In this document: positions 32,703-40,712 of the stretch, piece by piece
Numbering within the stretch: the stretch's first letter is position 1
How the letters are laid out: every line of letters begins with the position of its first letter
NCBI RefSeq assembly: GCF_900115265.1
Contig: NZ_FOVU01000016.1
Coordinates: 37,550 to 101,549 of the forward strand
From: Bradyrhizobium sp. Ghvi
GTDB lineage: Bacteria > Pseudomonadota > Alphaproteobacteria > Rhizobiales > Xanthobacteraceae
Direction of reading: 5' to 3'
Length of the DNA stretch: 64,000 nucleotides
Position numbers and translations under genes: made by a program
The notes under the pieces: generated by a model
Told to the model about the DNA's origin: nothing
The model's input: the letters and a program-made list of their open reading frames with translations, nothing else
Database searches by the model: none

Positions 32703-33968
32703 TTAACCTAGCAGGTCGTCGCCGAACAGGCGCGTGCCCGACGAAGCATGCTGTATCCCGGCGCCGAGCTCGGCGAGCTTGGCAAAAAAGTTGGGAAAGG
32801 TCTTGCGCACGCACGCGGGGTTTCGCAGGCGGATTCCAGGCACCCGCAACCCCAACATGCCAAAGCACATTGCGATCCGATGATCACCGTAGGTTTCGAT
32901 CTCTGCCCCGCACAGGGGGCTGGGATCAATCGTGAGCGCGTCGCCAATCTCCTCCACGCGCGCGCCGCATTTGATGAGCTCGGTCCGCAGGGCTTCGACC
33001 CGTTCGCATTCCTGGACCCGCAACCGACCCAGGTCGACGAACCGCGTCGCGGATGGCGCAAAGGGCGCGAGCACGATGGCAGTCATGATGCTATCGGCAA
33101 GGTCTGTGCTGCGCGACAAGACGGGCTGCCAGGCCTGTTCAAGCACGAGATGACGAAATTTCTGGTCGGCCTGCATGCCGCTGGTGGGGGCGGGCCTTAC
33201 GGTGATACGGCTCCCACTGTCACGCAGAAGCCAATGAGCCCCCCAGAAATAGCTGGCAGCGGACGCATCTGGCTCGACGTCATACACGCCTCCGTCCCAG
33301 GGAAAGTCGTTCACCAGGCGCCGTGTCATCTCGACATACGGTAATTCATCCTCGTTGCCGCCGGTGACGCGCACTTTCCAGCCCCCGATCCGTTCAGACA
33401 GAAGCAATGCCGACGCAAACTGCGAGCTTTCTTCGACACTCACGCTGCATGTTGCGCCGGGACGGGGGCCGCTGCCGTGAATGACGGCGGGGAGGCGGTC
33501 GTTTGCGCTGTCGATGTCATAGCCGAGCTCGCGCAAGGCATGGATGAGGGCGGCCTGCGGCCGCTCGTGCATGCGCGGGACACCGCTCACGCGCCAGGTG
33601 CCTTGGCCGAGACACAAGAGTGGCGGCAAGAAGCGCGCAGCCGTGCCGGCATTCTCGACGAAAAGCTCAAGCGGCTGCGCCGGCGTGCCGGCATTGGGGA
33701 TTTTTCCGCCGCATCCGTGAACCTTGAGGGTGCAGTTGGCCGGCTCGGCTGGATCATCCGCGACTTCGATACGGAATCCCAATCGCTTGAGACAGTTCAC
33801 CATCGCCTGCGTGTCCTCGCTCCAGAGGGCACCGCGCAGGACGACCTCATTGTTCGCAAGAGCTGCCAAAATCAAGGCACGGTTGGTGAGGCTCTTGGAG
33901 CCCGGCAGGACGACGGTTGCATCGGTCCGGCGGCGCGGCGGAATTATTTCGATGAGGTCCGGCAGCAT
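32703..33968 (-). CDS. EPSP synthase-like protein (3-phosphoshikimate 1-carboxyvinyltransferase family), probably a second, divergent copy
   Basis: About 421 residues from the ATG at 33968 (MLPDLIEIIPP); another possible start lies 30 bp upstream. Active-site segments of AroA are recognisable: PGSKSLTNRAL, ENAGTAARFL, PRMHERP, ESSQFASALLL, DLADSIMT, YGDHRIAMCF and VRKTFPNFF. One signature differs: the usual KETDR reads QECER, keeping Glu and Arg but losing Lys. The context is not the housekeeping aroA-cmk-rpsA locus; it sits beside a RidA gene and low-conservation ORFs in a stretch of seemingly lower GC. It may make EPSP or act on a shikimate-like compound in a specialised pathway. Confidence 0.85.
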   Translation of the reverse strand: MLPDLIEIIPPRRRTDATVVLPGSKSLTNRALILAALANNEVVLRGALWSEDTQAMVNCLKRLGFRIEVADDPAEPANCTLKVHGCGGKIPNAGTPAQPLELFVENAGTAARFLPPLLCLGQGTWRVSGVPRMHERPQAALIHALRELGYDIDSANDRLPAVIHGSGPRPGATCSVSVEESSQFASALLLSERIGGWKVRVTGGNEDELPYVEMTRRLVNDFPWDGGVYDVEPDASAASYFWGAHWLLRDSGSRITVRPAPTSGMQADQKFRHLVLEQAWQPVLSRSTDLADSIMTAIVLAPFAPSATRFVDLGRLRVQECERVEALRTELIKCGARVEEIGDALTIDPSPLCGAEIETYGDHRIAMCFGMLGLRVPGIRLRNPACVRKTFPNFFAKLAELGAGIQHASSGTRLFGDDLLG

Positions 33969-34129
33969 GGTTGGAGAACTATGCGTCGCGCCCGCCACTT
34001 CCGCAATGGTCGAAAGCTGCCCTCAGCAAGCCAGTATGCCCCGGGCGGCTCAACTCTCGGAGGCGGACGTGTCGGCGCGCTCAGTTAGAGTCCGCAACGA
34101 GCTACAGGCGGACGAACAGTCATACGGCA

Positions 34130-34531
34130 TCAGGCGGCAGCAACACCTTCGATTTCGATCAAGAGACCATCCGCAAAAAGGCGTGAGACTTCTACTAGCG
34201 TGATGGCGGGGGCAGCCGCCGGTTCGACGCTCTTCAGGAACCGATCTCTAGCGCGCCGGTATGCGGCCAATGTGTTCATGTCTCGTACGAACACAGTTAG
34301 CTTGACTAGGTTCGCCGCCGTGCATCCGACGGATGCAAGAGCCTGGGAGACATTATGAAATGCTTGGTCGGCCTGAGCTTCGAGATCACTACCCCCGACC
34401 AGCTCTCCGTGAGCGTCAAGAGCTGCTTGACCCGAGAGGAATATCAGCCGACTAGCTCTGACATCGACGATGTGAGAGTATCCCGGCGGAGTCTCCAATC
34501 CGGCTGGATTGATATATTTGATTTCTGACAT
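34130..34531 (-). CDS. RidA family protein (YjgF/UK114)
   Basis: 133 residues (MSEIKYINPAGLETPPGYSH) with AGAGG upstream of the ATG at 34531. Family motifs: IVDVRASRLIFLSGQAALDAHGELVGG, QADQAFHNVSQALASVGCTAANLVKLTVFVRD and APAITLVEVSRLFADGLLIEIEGVAA. The substrate-binding Arg of canonical RidA, in the (R/K)xxV region near the C-terminus, is replaced here (TLVEVSRLFA), so enamine/imine deaminase activity is not assured. Adjacent to the AroA-like gene on the same strand with a 161-bp gap; base composition is lower in GC than the neighbourhood. Confidence 0.9.
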   Translation of the reverse strand: MSEIKYINPAGLETPPGYSHIVDVRASRLIFLSGQAALDAHGELVGGSDLEAQADQAFHNVSQALASVGCTAANLVKLTVFVRDMNTLAAYRRARDRFLKSVEPAAAPAITLVEVSRLFADGLLIEIEGVAAA

Positions 34532-34805
34532 GGCATCCTCTCGCAGAGCGATTCCTTAGCTGCTTATAGCATCACAACTCGCGGTTGCAACGGATCATTC
34601 GCGGGCTTTGCCGCTGCTCGATCAGGTCCGGTCTGCCCCCGCTGGCGGACAGATGATCAAGTCCGATTTTCGTCGGTATGGCCACAGATCATCTAGTAGT
34701 TATCGCGAACTAAGCTGGCGAAGGTCGATGGGGGAGCTTGCAGTGCCCCAACAATCGTTGGGAGTTGCGAATACTTGCAAGCAGCGAAGAGCGAGAAAGC
34801 TCCGC

Positions 34806-35195
34806 ATGGTGCAGCTTATGAGGGGAAGCAGCCTTAGCGCCGGTTTCATATCCTTCATACTTGGAGGAATGACGACGCCTCCACAGGCAGACGAGGGTCC
34901 CGATTTCGTGACTCAGACGCTTGCGTCGCACAGCTACGAGATTCCTCGCGACTTGATTGAGATGATTTACAAGCCGGGTTACAGCGGCGTCGCCAATCGA
35001 AATCCAAACTGGTCGCATGATCCGGTGGTGCGCCTCGCGTTGCAGTGGCCAGAATTTACGGCGCCTACGATCAGCGATCCGCAAGGCTATGGGTCAAAAT
35101 GCGAAGAACTCAGATTGAGCAAATCTGGTCCGTTCTGGCGCGAGGAGCGGACCTCCGTCAGACGCGCCCCAACTTCCAGATGGACCAGGGGCTGA
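34806..35195 (+). pseudogene. Hypothetical protein, probably a gene remnant
   Basis: An open frame from the ATG at 34806 (MVQLMRGSSLSAGFISFILGGM) encodes a short hydrophobic N-terminus and then ASHSYEIPRDLIEMIYKPG and PVVRLALQWPEFTAP, which read like real protein. After about residue 100 the frame loses protein character, and a different frame (to 35365) carries a possible continuation, suggesting a frameshift. No family recognised. It lies in an AT-richer islet with the RidA gene. Confidence 0.35.
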
Positions 35196-35212
35196 CCTAC
35201 CGGCAACCGTGT

Positions 35213-35704
35213 CTAATTGATCCCGAACAGACCGTTAAAGTTGGCTATTGCCGTCGCGAGGTCATGCCGTCTGACATTCGTCCGCGTCCGCTCCCAGCCT
35301 CGTTTGAACGAGATCGACACTTGCTCTGGATTCGATCGAACGCGACAGTCCGTCTTCCACCATAACTCGCCGAGCTCAATTTCCGCCAAATCTCGATGAT
35401 GATACGCGCGCTCGATTGATTGAAAGATCTTCTTCGCGTCATCGATCGAGAGCGCAAATGACTGTATGACTTCGGAGCCCCCGCTGCCTACTGACACCAG
35501 TTCCACTTCCGCCTCCGGAACTGACACAAGGAAGTATACTCCTCGCGTCAATTCGACTCGTGTGAACGTGCTGAGGTACGATGATCTCCCCGAGCGGCAC
35601 TCGGAGATTTCGTTTCCCAAGAACCGCGCAAGCGTTCGCAGCAAAATAATCATCTTCCGAAGGCACATGAACGGTATCTTGACCAAAATCAACGGCGATA
35701 GCAT
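35213..35704 (-). CDS. Hypothetical protein
   Basis: An open frame of 163 residues from the ATG at 35704; the middle looks folded (GVYFLVSVPEAEVELVSVGSG, SFALSIDDAKKIFQSIERAYHHRDLAEIELGELWW). No signal peptide, no recognised family, lower GC than flanking genes. It overlaps a possible continuation of the remnant on the plus strand, so only one of the two can be right in the overlap. The start is uncertain; a Met at about 35653 is an alternative. It could be an acquired orphan gene. Confidence 0.4.
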   Translation of the reverse strand: MLSPLILVKIPFMCLRKMIILLRTLARFLGNEISECRSGRSSYLSTFTRVELTRGVYFLVSVPEAEVELVSVGSGGSEVIQSFALSIDDAKKIFQSIERAYHHRDLAEIELGELWWKTDCRVRSNPEQVSISFKRGWERTRTNVRRHDLATAIANFNGLFGIN

Positions 35705-35719
35705 GGCGTGATGCTAGCA

Positions 35720-35760
35720 ACCTGATCGCGAGCTGCAAACTGCTCTTAGCTCGATCAGGT
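35720..35760. other. Imperfect hairpin in the gap 35705-36016
   Basis: ACCTGATCGCGAGCT (35720-35734) pairs with AGCTCGATCAGGT (35748-35760) except for two unpaired bases. The rest of this 312-bp gap holds no gene or recognisable site. No T run follows. Confidence 0.4.
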
Positions 35761-36016
35761 GCGCTTCGGGGCGCGATCAGCTACCCCAGCCTTCCCCCGA
35801 GCGTGTCCCCTCATGGCCCAAAAGCGAACGCTCGGACCTATCAGTATGCGCGGTCGTGGCGCTCCGAGTCTGCCGTCTCTGGGAGGGCACTAAACGGCGA
35901 AACCGGGGAACACCTTCAGTCTCATCTAGCGCTGGGAACGAGATTAGTGCTGAGCGTTTGATAGCAAGGTGCGCGCTCCGGCTGCTCGGCGCGCGGTGGC
36001 CTGACCGAAAGCGCCT

Positions 36017-36919
36017 ATGATGCCTTCTTCTGATGAACCCGATGTTCTCGACTGCCTCGTCATCGGAGGCGGGCCGGCCGGGCTCACCGCCGCGCTTTAT
36101 CTGGCGCGCTATAGGCGGTCGGTCGCGGTCTTCGATGCCGGCCGCAGCCGGGCAGAATGGATCCCGAGGAGCCGCAATTACCCCGGCTTCCCGTCCGGCA
36201 TTTCCGGCCATGAGCTCCTTGTCTTGCTGAGCACGCAGGCATCCTCCTACAACATCTCGCTCATCAGCGCCCGCGTGGACAGTCTTGCTCGAAGCGGCGA
36301 TTTGTTCGAGGCCAGCTTCGAGGGCGGCACGGCATTGACGCGAAGCGTTCTTCTGGCCACCGGCATCGTCGATATCGAACCCGAGATCGACGGGCACGAT
36401 GAGGCCGTGCATCGCGGCCTGATCCGCTACTGCCCCGTTTGCGACGGGTTCGAGGCGGCCGACAAGCGCATCGGCGTCTATGGCGCAGGCACTGGCGCGG
36501 TGAACAAGGCAAAATTCCTGCGCAGCTACTCGCGCGATGTCGCTCTCGTTCTCTCGGACGACGAGGTCCTCGACGAGGAGGATCTCCGCGCATCCGGCAT
36601 CAGGCTGATCCGCGCTCCCGATCGATTGCGCATCGAAGAGCGGAGCATCGTTGCCGTGTGCAATGAGGGGGAAACGACGTTTGATGTGTTCTATCCGGCG
36701 CTCGGCTGCAAGGCCGGCTCGAGCCTTGCAAGCCGCCTTGGCGCCGAGTGCAATGATGTGGGATGCCTCGAGGTGGACGCGCATCAGCAGACGACGGTGC
36801 CGGGCATCTACGCGGCGGGCGATGTCGTTTCCGATCTTCACCAGATCGCGGTCGGCACCGGCCACGCGGCGATCGCGGCCACCCACATTCACAAGACATT
36901 GCCGCCCAATCCCCGGTGA
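36017..36919 (+). CDS. Thioredoxin-reductase-like NAD(P)/FAD-dependent oxidoreductase
   Basis: 300 residues. FAD-binding CLVIGGGPAGLTAALYLAR (about 13-31), redox pair C139-x2-C142 in RYCPVCDG, NADPH-site GVYGAGTGAVNKAKF and second FAD motif PGIYAAGDVVSDLHQ. The disulfide reads CPVC instead of the CATC typical of TrxB, and the GxGxxG of the NADPH site is GAGTGA, so it belongs to a TrxB-like side family rather than the housekeeping enzyme. Likely a cytoplasmic disulfide or ferredoxin-type reductase; no thioredoxin gene is adjacent. A P450 gene follows by about 170 bp on the same strand. Confidence 0.88.
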   Translation: MMPSSDEPDVLDCLVIGGGPAGLTAALYLARYRRSVAVFDAGRSRAEWIPRSRNYPGFPSGISGHELLVLLSTQASSYNISLISARVDSLARSGDLFEASFEGGTALTRSVLLATGIVDIEPEIDGHDEAVHRGLIRYCPVCDGFEAADKRIGVYGAGTGAVNKAKFLRSYSRDVALVLSDDEVLDEEDLRASGIRLIRAPDRLRIEERSIVAVCNEGETTFDVFYPALGCKAGSSLASRLGAECNDVGCLEVDAHQQTTVPGIYAAGDVVSDLHQIAVGTGHAAIAATHIHKTLPPNPR

Positions 36920-37090
36920 GAGGGACCTGAACGGCTAGTCTCGCTTGTCGAACCCTCGCCCCAATGTCTGCCGCCGCATCGATCTCGGCTCGGACACCCC
37001 AAGCTGCCCGTCCCCATCGCTAGGGACAGACACCAGCGGCCGAGTTCGTTAGTCTTGCCTGAAAGCGACGAGAAACCCGGGGAGACCGCC

Positions 37091-38257
37091 TTGAGCACCG
37101 CGCCGCGCATCGACATCGACCCGGCCGCGTTCTGGGCCGACCCCTATCCGATGCTTGCCAAGATGCGCAAGGAGGCGCCGATCGCCTTCGTGCCGCAGCT
37201 CGGCTCGACGCTGCTGACCAGCCGGGACGACATCTCGATCTCCGAGAAGCAGATTGACGTGTTCTCCTCGCACCAGCCCGCCGGCCTGATGAACCGGCTG
37301 ATGGGCCACAACATGATGCGCAAGGACGGCGAGGCGCATCAAATCGAGCGGCGGGCCATGTTTCCGACCGTGTCGCCGAAGACGGTGAAGGCGCACTGGA
37401 CGGCGCTGTTCCAGGCCCATGCCGACCGCATTCTCGATGCGATCGAGCCCGGGCGGATCGACCTCATGCGCGACTTCGCGCTGCCGTTCTCCGGCGAGTG
37501 CCTGAAGTCGATCACCGGCCTCACGAACATCGGCTTTGCGGACATGGATGCGTGGTCGCAGGGCATGATCGAGGGCATCGCCAATTACGGCGGCGATCCC
37601 GCGATCGAGGCGCGCTGTCATGCCGCGACGTCGAGCATCGATGCCGCCATCGACGACATCCTGCCGGTGATGCGCAAGCGCCCGGATCAGAGCATTCTCG
37701 GCGTGCTGCTCGCCTCCGGCATGCCGATGGAGAGCGTGCGCGCCAACGTCAAGCTGGCGATCTCGGGCGGTCAGAACGAGCCGCGCAAGGCGATCGCCGG
37801 CACCGTGTGGGCGTTGCTGACCCATCCCGAGCAGCTCGATCTCGTGCGCAGGGGCGAGGTGACCTGGCTGCAGGCGTTCGAGGAATATGCCCGCTGGATC
37901 TCGCCGATCGGCATGTCGCCGCGGCGCATCGCCAAGCCGTGGACCATTCGCGACGTCTCCTTCGAGCTCGATGAGCGCGTGTTCCTGATGTTCGGTTCTG
38001 CCAACCGGGACGAGAAGCATTTCGAGCGCGCCGACGAATTCGACGTGCGGCGCGATACCTCGAAGAGCGTCGCCTTCGGCGCCGGCCCGCATTTCTGCGC
38101 CGGCGCCTTCGCCTCGCGCGCGATGATCGCCGACGTCGCGCTGCCGACCTTGTTCGCACGCGCCGGCCGCATCGAGATCGCCGACGATGAGCCGGTGCGG
38201 TTCGGCGGCTGGGCATTCCGCGGGCTGCAGAACCTGCCGGTGAGGTGGGTGCACTAG
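37091..38257 (+). CDS. Cytochrome P450 with atypical I-helix
   Basis: 388 residues from the TTG at 37091, supported by GGGGAG six bases upstream; a TTG at 37055 is an alternative. Heme-binding loop FGAGPHFCAGAF gives the Cys ligand at residue 336; the K-helix ExxR is E265-YA-R268. The I-helix, normally [A/G]Gx[D/E]T, reads SGGQNEPRKAIAG (about 225-237), so the acid is Asn and the conserved Thr is Glu. It therefore may not activate O2 in the usual way. Cytosolic class I type; the TrxB-like flavoprotein upstream may or may not be its reductase. No ferredoxin gene is seen. Confidence 0.93.
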   Translation: MSTAPRIDIDPAAFWADPYPMLAKMRKEAPIAFVPQLGSTLLTSRDDISISEKQIDVFSSHQPAGLMNRLMGHNMMRKDGEAHQIERRAMFPTVSPKTVKAHWTALFQAHADRILDAIEPGRIDLMRDFALPFSGECLKSITGLTNIGFADMDAWSQGMIEGIANYGGDPAIEARCHAATSSIDAAIDDILPVMRKRPDQSILGVLLASGMPMESVRANVKLAISGGQNEPRKAIAGTVWALLTHPEQLDLVRRGEVTWLQAFEEYARWISPIGMSPRRIAKPWTIRDVSFELDERVFLMFGSANRDEKHFERADEFDVRRDTSKSVAFGAGPHFCAGAFASRAMIADVALPTLFARAGRIEIADDEPVRFGGWAFRGLQNLPVRWVH

Positions 38258-38294
38258 CTTGAAGAGCGCGCCCTTGCCGCAATTGCGGTGTCAT

Positions 38295-38332
38295 CGCCCG
38301 GCCAGTGCGCAATTGCGCACCAGGACCGGGCG
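38295..38332. repeat. Nested palindrome containing GTGCGCAATTGCGCAC
   Basis: Arms CGCCCGG (38295-38301) and CCGGGCG (38326-38332) enclose a perfect 16-bp palindrome at 38305-38320. The same 16-mer occurs inside the repeat at 51786-51801. The 512-bp gap 38258-38769 otherwise holds no gene longer than about 15 codons. Confidence 0.7.
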
Positions 38333-38644
38333 ATCCAGCACTCCGGGACAGGTGTGGTTGAGTCGATGAGCCGCGGCGTACCGGATTTCCCGCCTTCGCG
38401 GGAATGACAGCGAGTCCGGCGGACGCAGCTCCGCGCTCCATCCCAGCGCCGTCATGATGCCATCATGCTCCTGTTTTGCCCGACGGGTCAAAGAGAATTT
38501 CGGATAATTCGTAGGTTGTGGTTTGCCTGCTCCGGCTACTGTGCATGGGGTTGTTTTCGCGTTTTCGTTCCTCTGGTGCGAGCTCTCGCTTTCCCGTGCG
38601 GAAAAAATCCCCCTGTATCATCGCGCGCGCTTGAAAGATTAATC

Positions 38645-38689
38645 ATGAATCTCGCCACGCGCGCAGTGCTCGTATCGCTATTTTCCTGA
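38645..38689 (+). other. Possible 14-codon leader peptide upstream of the sulfonate operon
   Basis: ATG at 38645 opens MNLATRAVLVSLFS and stops at 38689, 81 bp before the first binding-protein gene. No strong ribosome binding site is seen. Short leader ORFs before sulfur-assimilation genes are known in other bacteria, but the sequence here has no Cys or Met cluster, so this is only a candidate. Confidence 0.25.
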
Positions 38690-38769
38690 TCGTCTCGACA
38701 CGTCTCCTGCTCCGCACCATCATCCTGCAAACATCAACGATGACGGCCGCACGCGGCCGGGAGCCTGTA

Positions 38770-39720
38770 ATGCAACGTCGTGACTTTCTGAAACTATCCG
38801 CTGGCACAGCAGCCGCGTCGGTGTTCCCGCCGCGCGTCCGTGCGCAGGGCGTGCTGAAGGAAATTCGTATCGGCTACCAGAAGACCGGCGTGCTGGTCAT
38901 CACGCGCCAGCGGGCGACGCTGGAAAAACATTTCGCATCCCAGGGCATCGAGGTGAAATGGGTCGAATTCTCATCGGGGCCGCCGATGATGGAGGCGATG
39001 AATGTCGGCAGCGTCGATTACGGTGCGGTCGGCGATTCGCCGCCGGTGTTCGCGCAGGCCGCCGGTGCCGCCATCGTCTATGCCGCCGGCCAGCCCATCA
39101 CCAACGGCCAGGGCATCCTGGTGCCCAAGGATTCGCCGATCCGTTCCATCGCTGACCTGAAGGGCAAGCGCATCGGCTTCACCAAGGGCTCCAGCGCCCA
39201 CAATCTCGTGGTGCAGACGCTGGAGAAGGCGGGGCTCACCTACGCCGACATCACCCCGGTCTATCTGACGCCGCCGGACGCAGGTCCCGCCTTCGCCAAT
39301 GGCAGCATCGAGGCCTGGGCGATCTGGGATCCATACTTTGCGATCGGCGAGACCAAGCAGAACGGCCGCATCCTGATCAACGCGCGCGAGGTGACCAAGA
39401 CCAATTCGTTCTACATCGCCAACCGCGAGTTCGCGCAGAACCACAGCGCGATCCTGCAACAGATCGTCGGCGTGACCACCGCCACAGGCCAATGGGCCGA
39501 ACAGCACCGCGACGAGGTCGCAAGGTCGCTGGCGGCGATCACGGGTGTTCCACTGGACATCCAGACGGTCGCGGCCGATCGCGCGAATTTCGTGATCGGC
39601 CCCCTGACCGACGACATCGTGACGACGCAGCAGGGCGTCGCCGACCGCTTCTATAAGCTCGGCCTGATTCCGAAGCCGATCGTCATCCGCGACATCGTCT
39701 GGCGCAACCCGGCAGCCTGA
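38770..39720 (+). CDS. ssuA: Aliphatic sulfonate ABC transporter substrate-binding protein, copy 1
   Basis: 316 residues from the ATG at 38770 (MQRRDFLKLSAGTAAASVFPP), a Tat-type signal. SsuA/TauA family: EIRIGYQKTGVLVITRQRATLEKHFASQGIEVKWVEFSSGPPMMEAMNVGSVDYGAVGDSPPVFAQAAG and WAIWDPYFAIGETKQ. It binds alkanesulfonates in the periplasm for the SsuC/SsuB importer encoded downstream. First gene of the operon; the second copy follows after 38 bp. Confidence 0.92.
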   Translation: MQRRDFLKLSAGTAAASVFPPRVRAQGVLKEIRIGYQKTGVLVITRQRATLEKHFASQGIEVKWVEFSSGPPMMEAMNVGSVDYGAVGDSPPVFAQAAGAAIVYAAGQPITNGQGILVPKDSPIRSIADLKGKRIGFTKGSSAHNLVVQTLEKAGLTYADITPVYLTPPDAGPAFANGSIEAWAIWDPYFAIGETKQNGRILINAREVTKTNSFYIANREFAQNHSAILQQIVGVTTATGQWAEQHRDEVARSLAAITGVPLDIQTVAADRANFVIGPLTDDIVTTQQGVADRFYKLGLIPKPIVIRDIVWRNPAA

Positions 39721-39758
39721 CCGTGCCGATCCATCTCCCCAATTCAGGAGGCTTGAAC

Positions 39759-40712
39759 ATGAGGCGTATCAGTCAGCGCCTGATCGCGGCCATCGTGCTG
39801 TCGATCGGCATCGTCGCCGCGGCGGTCGGCACGTCCTACGGTCAGGACAAGATCGTCCGCATCGGCTACCAGAAATACGGCAAGCTGGTGCTGCTCAAGA
39901 GCAAGGGCACGCTGGAGCCGAAGCTGGCTGCGGCCGGTTACAAGGTGGTGTGGACCGAATTCCCCTCCGGTCCGCCGCTGCTCGAAGCGCTCAACGTCGG
40001 CGCGGTCGATTTCGGCAACACCGGCGAAGCCCCGCCGATCTTCGCGCAGGCCGCCGGCGCCCCGATCCAGTACGTCGCCTATGAACCGCCGGCGCCGAAA
40101 GGCGAAGCCATCCTGGTGCCCAAGGAGAGCCCGCTCAAATCGGTCGCCGATCTCAAGGGCAAGAGGGTCGCCTTCAACAAGGGCTCCAACGTCCACTATC
40201 TCCTGGTCAAGGCGCTGGAGAAGGCGGGACTGAAATACTCGGAAGTCGAGCCGGTCTTCCTCGCGCCGGCCGATGCGCGCGCCGCCTTCGAGCGTGGTGC
40301 GGTCGATGCCTGGGTGATCTGGGATCCGTTCCAGGCGGCGGCGGAAGCCGCCACCGGCGCGCGCACGCTCGCCGACGGCAGCGGCGTCGTTGCCAACTAC
40401 CAGTTCTATTTCTCCTCGAGGAAATTCCTCGGCGATAACCCCGAGATCGTCGACATCGTGCTCGCCGAACTCAGCACGATCGACGATTGGGCCAAGGGCG
40501 ACATCTATGCCGTGGCCGAGCAGCTCGCTCCGGCGATCGGCTTGTCGGTGCCCGTGGTGGAGGTCGCGCTGAAGCGACAGGCCTATGGCATCAAGCCGAT
40601 CACGGATTCCGTCGTCGCCGACCAGCAGCAGGTGGCCGATACGTTCTTCGCGCTGGGCCTGATCCCCAAATCCATCAATATCTCCGAGGTGGCTCGGAAG
40701 TCAGGGTCATGA
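39759..40712 (+). CDS. ssuA: Aliphatic sulfonate ABC transporter substrate-binding protein, copy 2
   Basis: 317 residues from the ATG at 39759 (MRRISQRLIAAIVLSIGIVAA) with AGGAGG 7 nt upstream. A Sec signal ending SYGQ, unlike the Tat signal of copy 1. Same family: KIVRIGYQKYGKLVLLKSKGTLEPKLAAAGYKVVWTEFPSGPPLLEALNVGAVDFGNTGEAPPIFAQAAGAPI. The two binding proteins share one permease and may widen the range of sulfonates taken up. Its stop overlaps the ssuD start as ATGA. Confidence 0.92.
   Translation: MRRISQRLIAAIVLSIGIVAAAVGTSYGQDKIVRIGYQKYGKLVLLKSKGTLEPKLAAAGYKVVWTEFPSGPPLLEALNVGAVDFGNTGEAPPIFAQAAGAPIQYVAYEPPAPKGEAILVPKESPLKSVADLKGKRVAFNKGSNVHYLLVKALEKAGLKYSEVEPVFLAPADARAAFERGAVDAWVIWDPFQAAAEAATGARTLADGSGVVANYQFYFSSRKFLGDNPEIVDIVLAELSTIDDWAKGDIYAVAEQLAPAIGLSVPVVEVALKRQAYGIKPITDSVVADQQQVADTFFALGLIPKSINISEVARKSGS

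Noticed and set aside
34130..34531. Toxin-antitoxin or defence role for the RidA gene
   Set aside because: The protein has clear YjgF/RidA motifs; no toxin partner is present.
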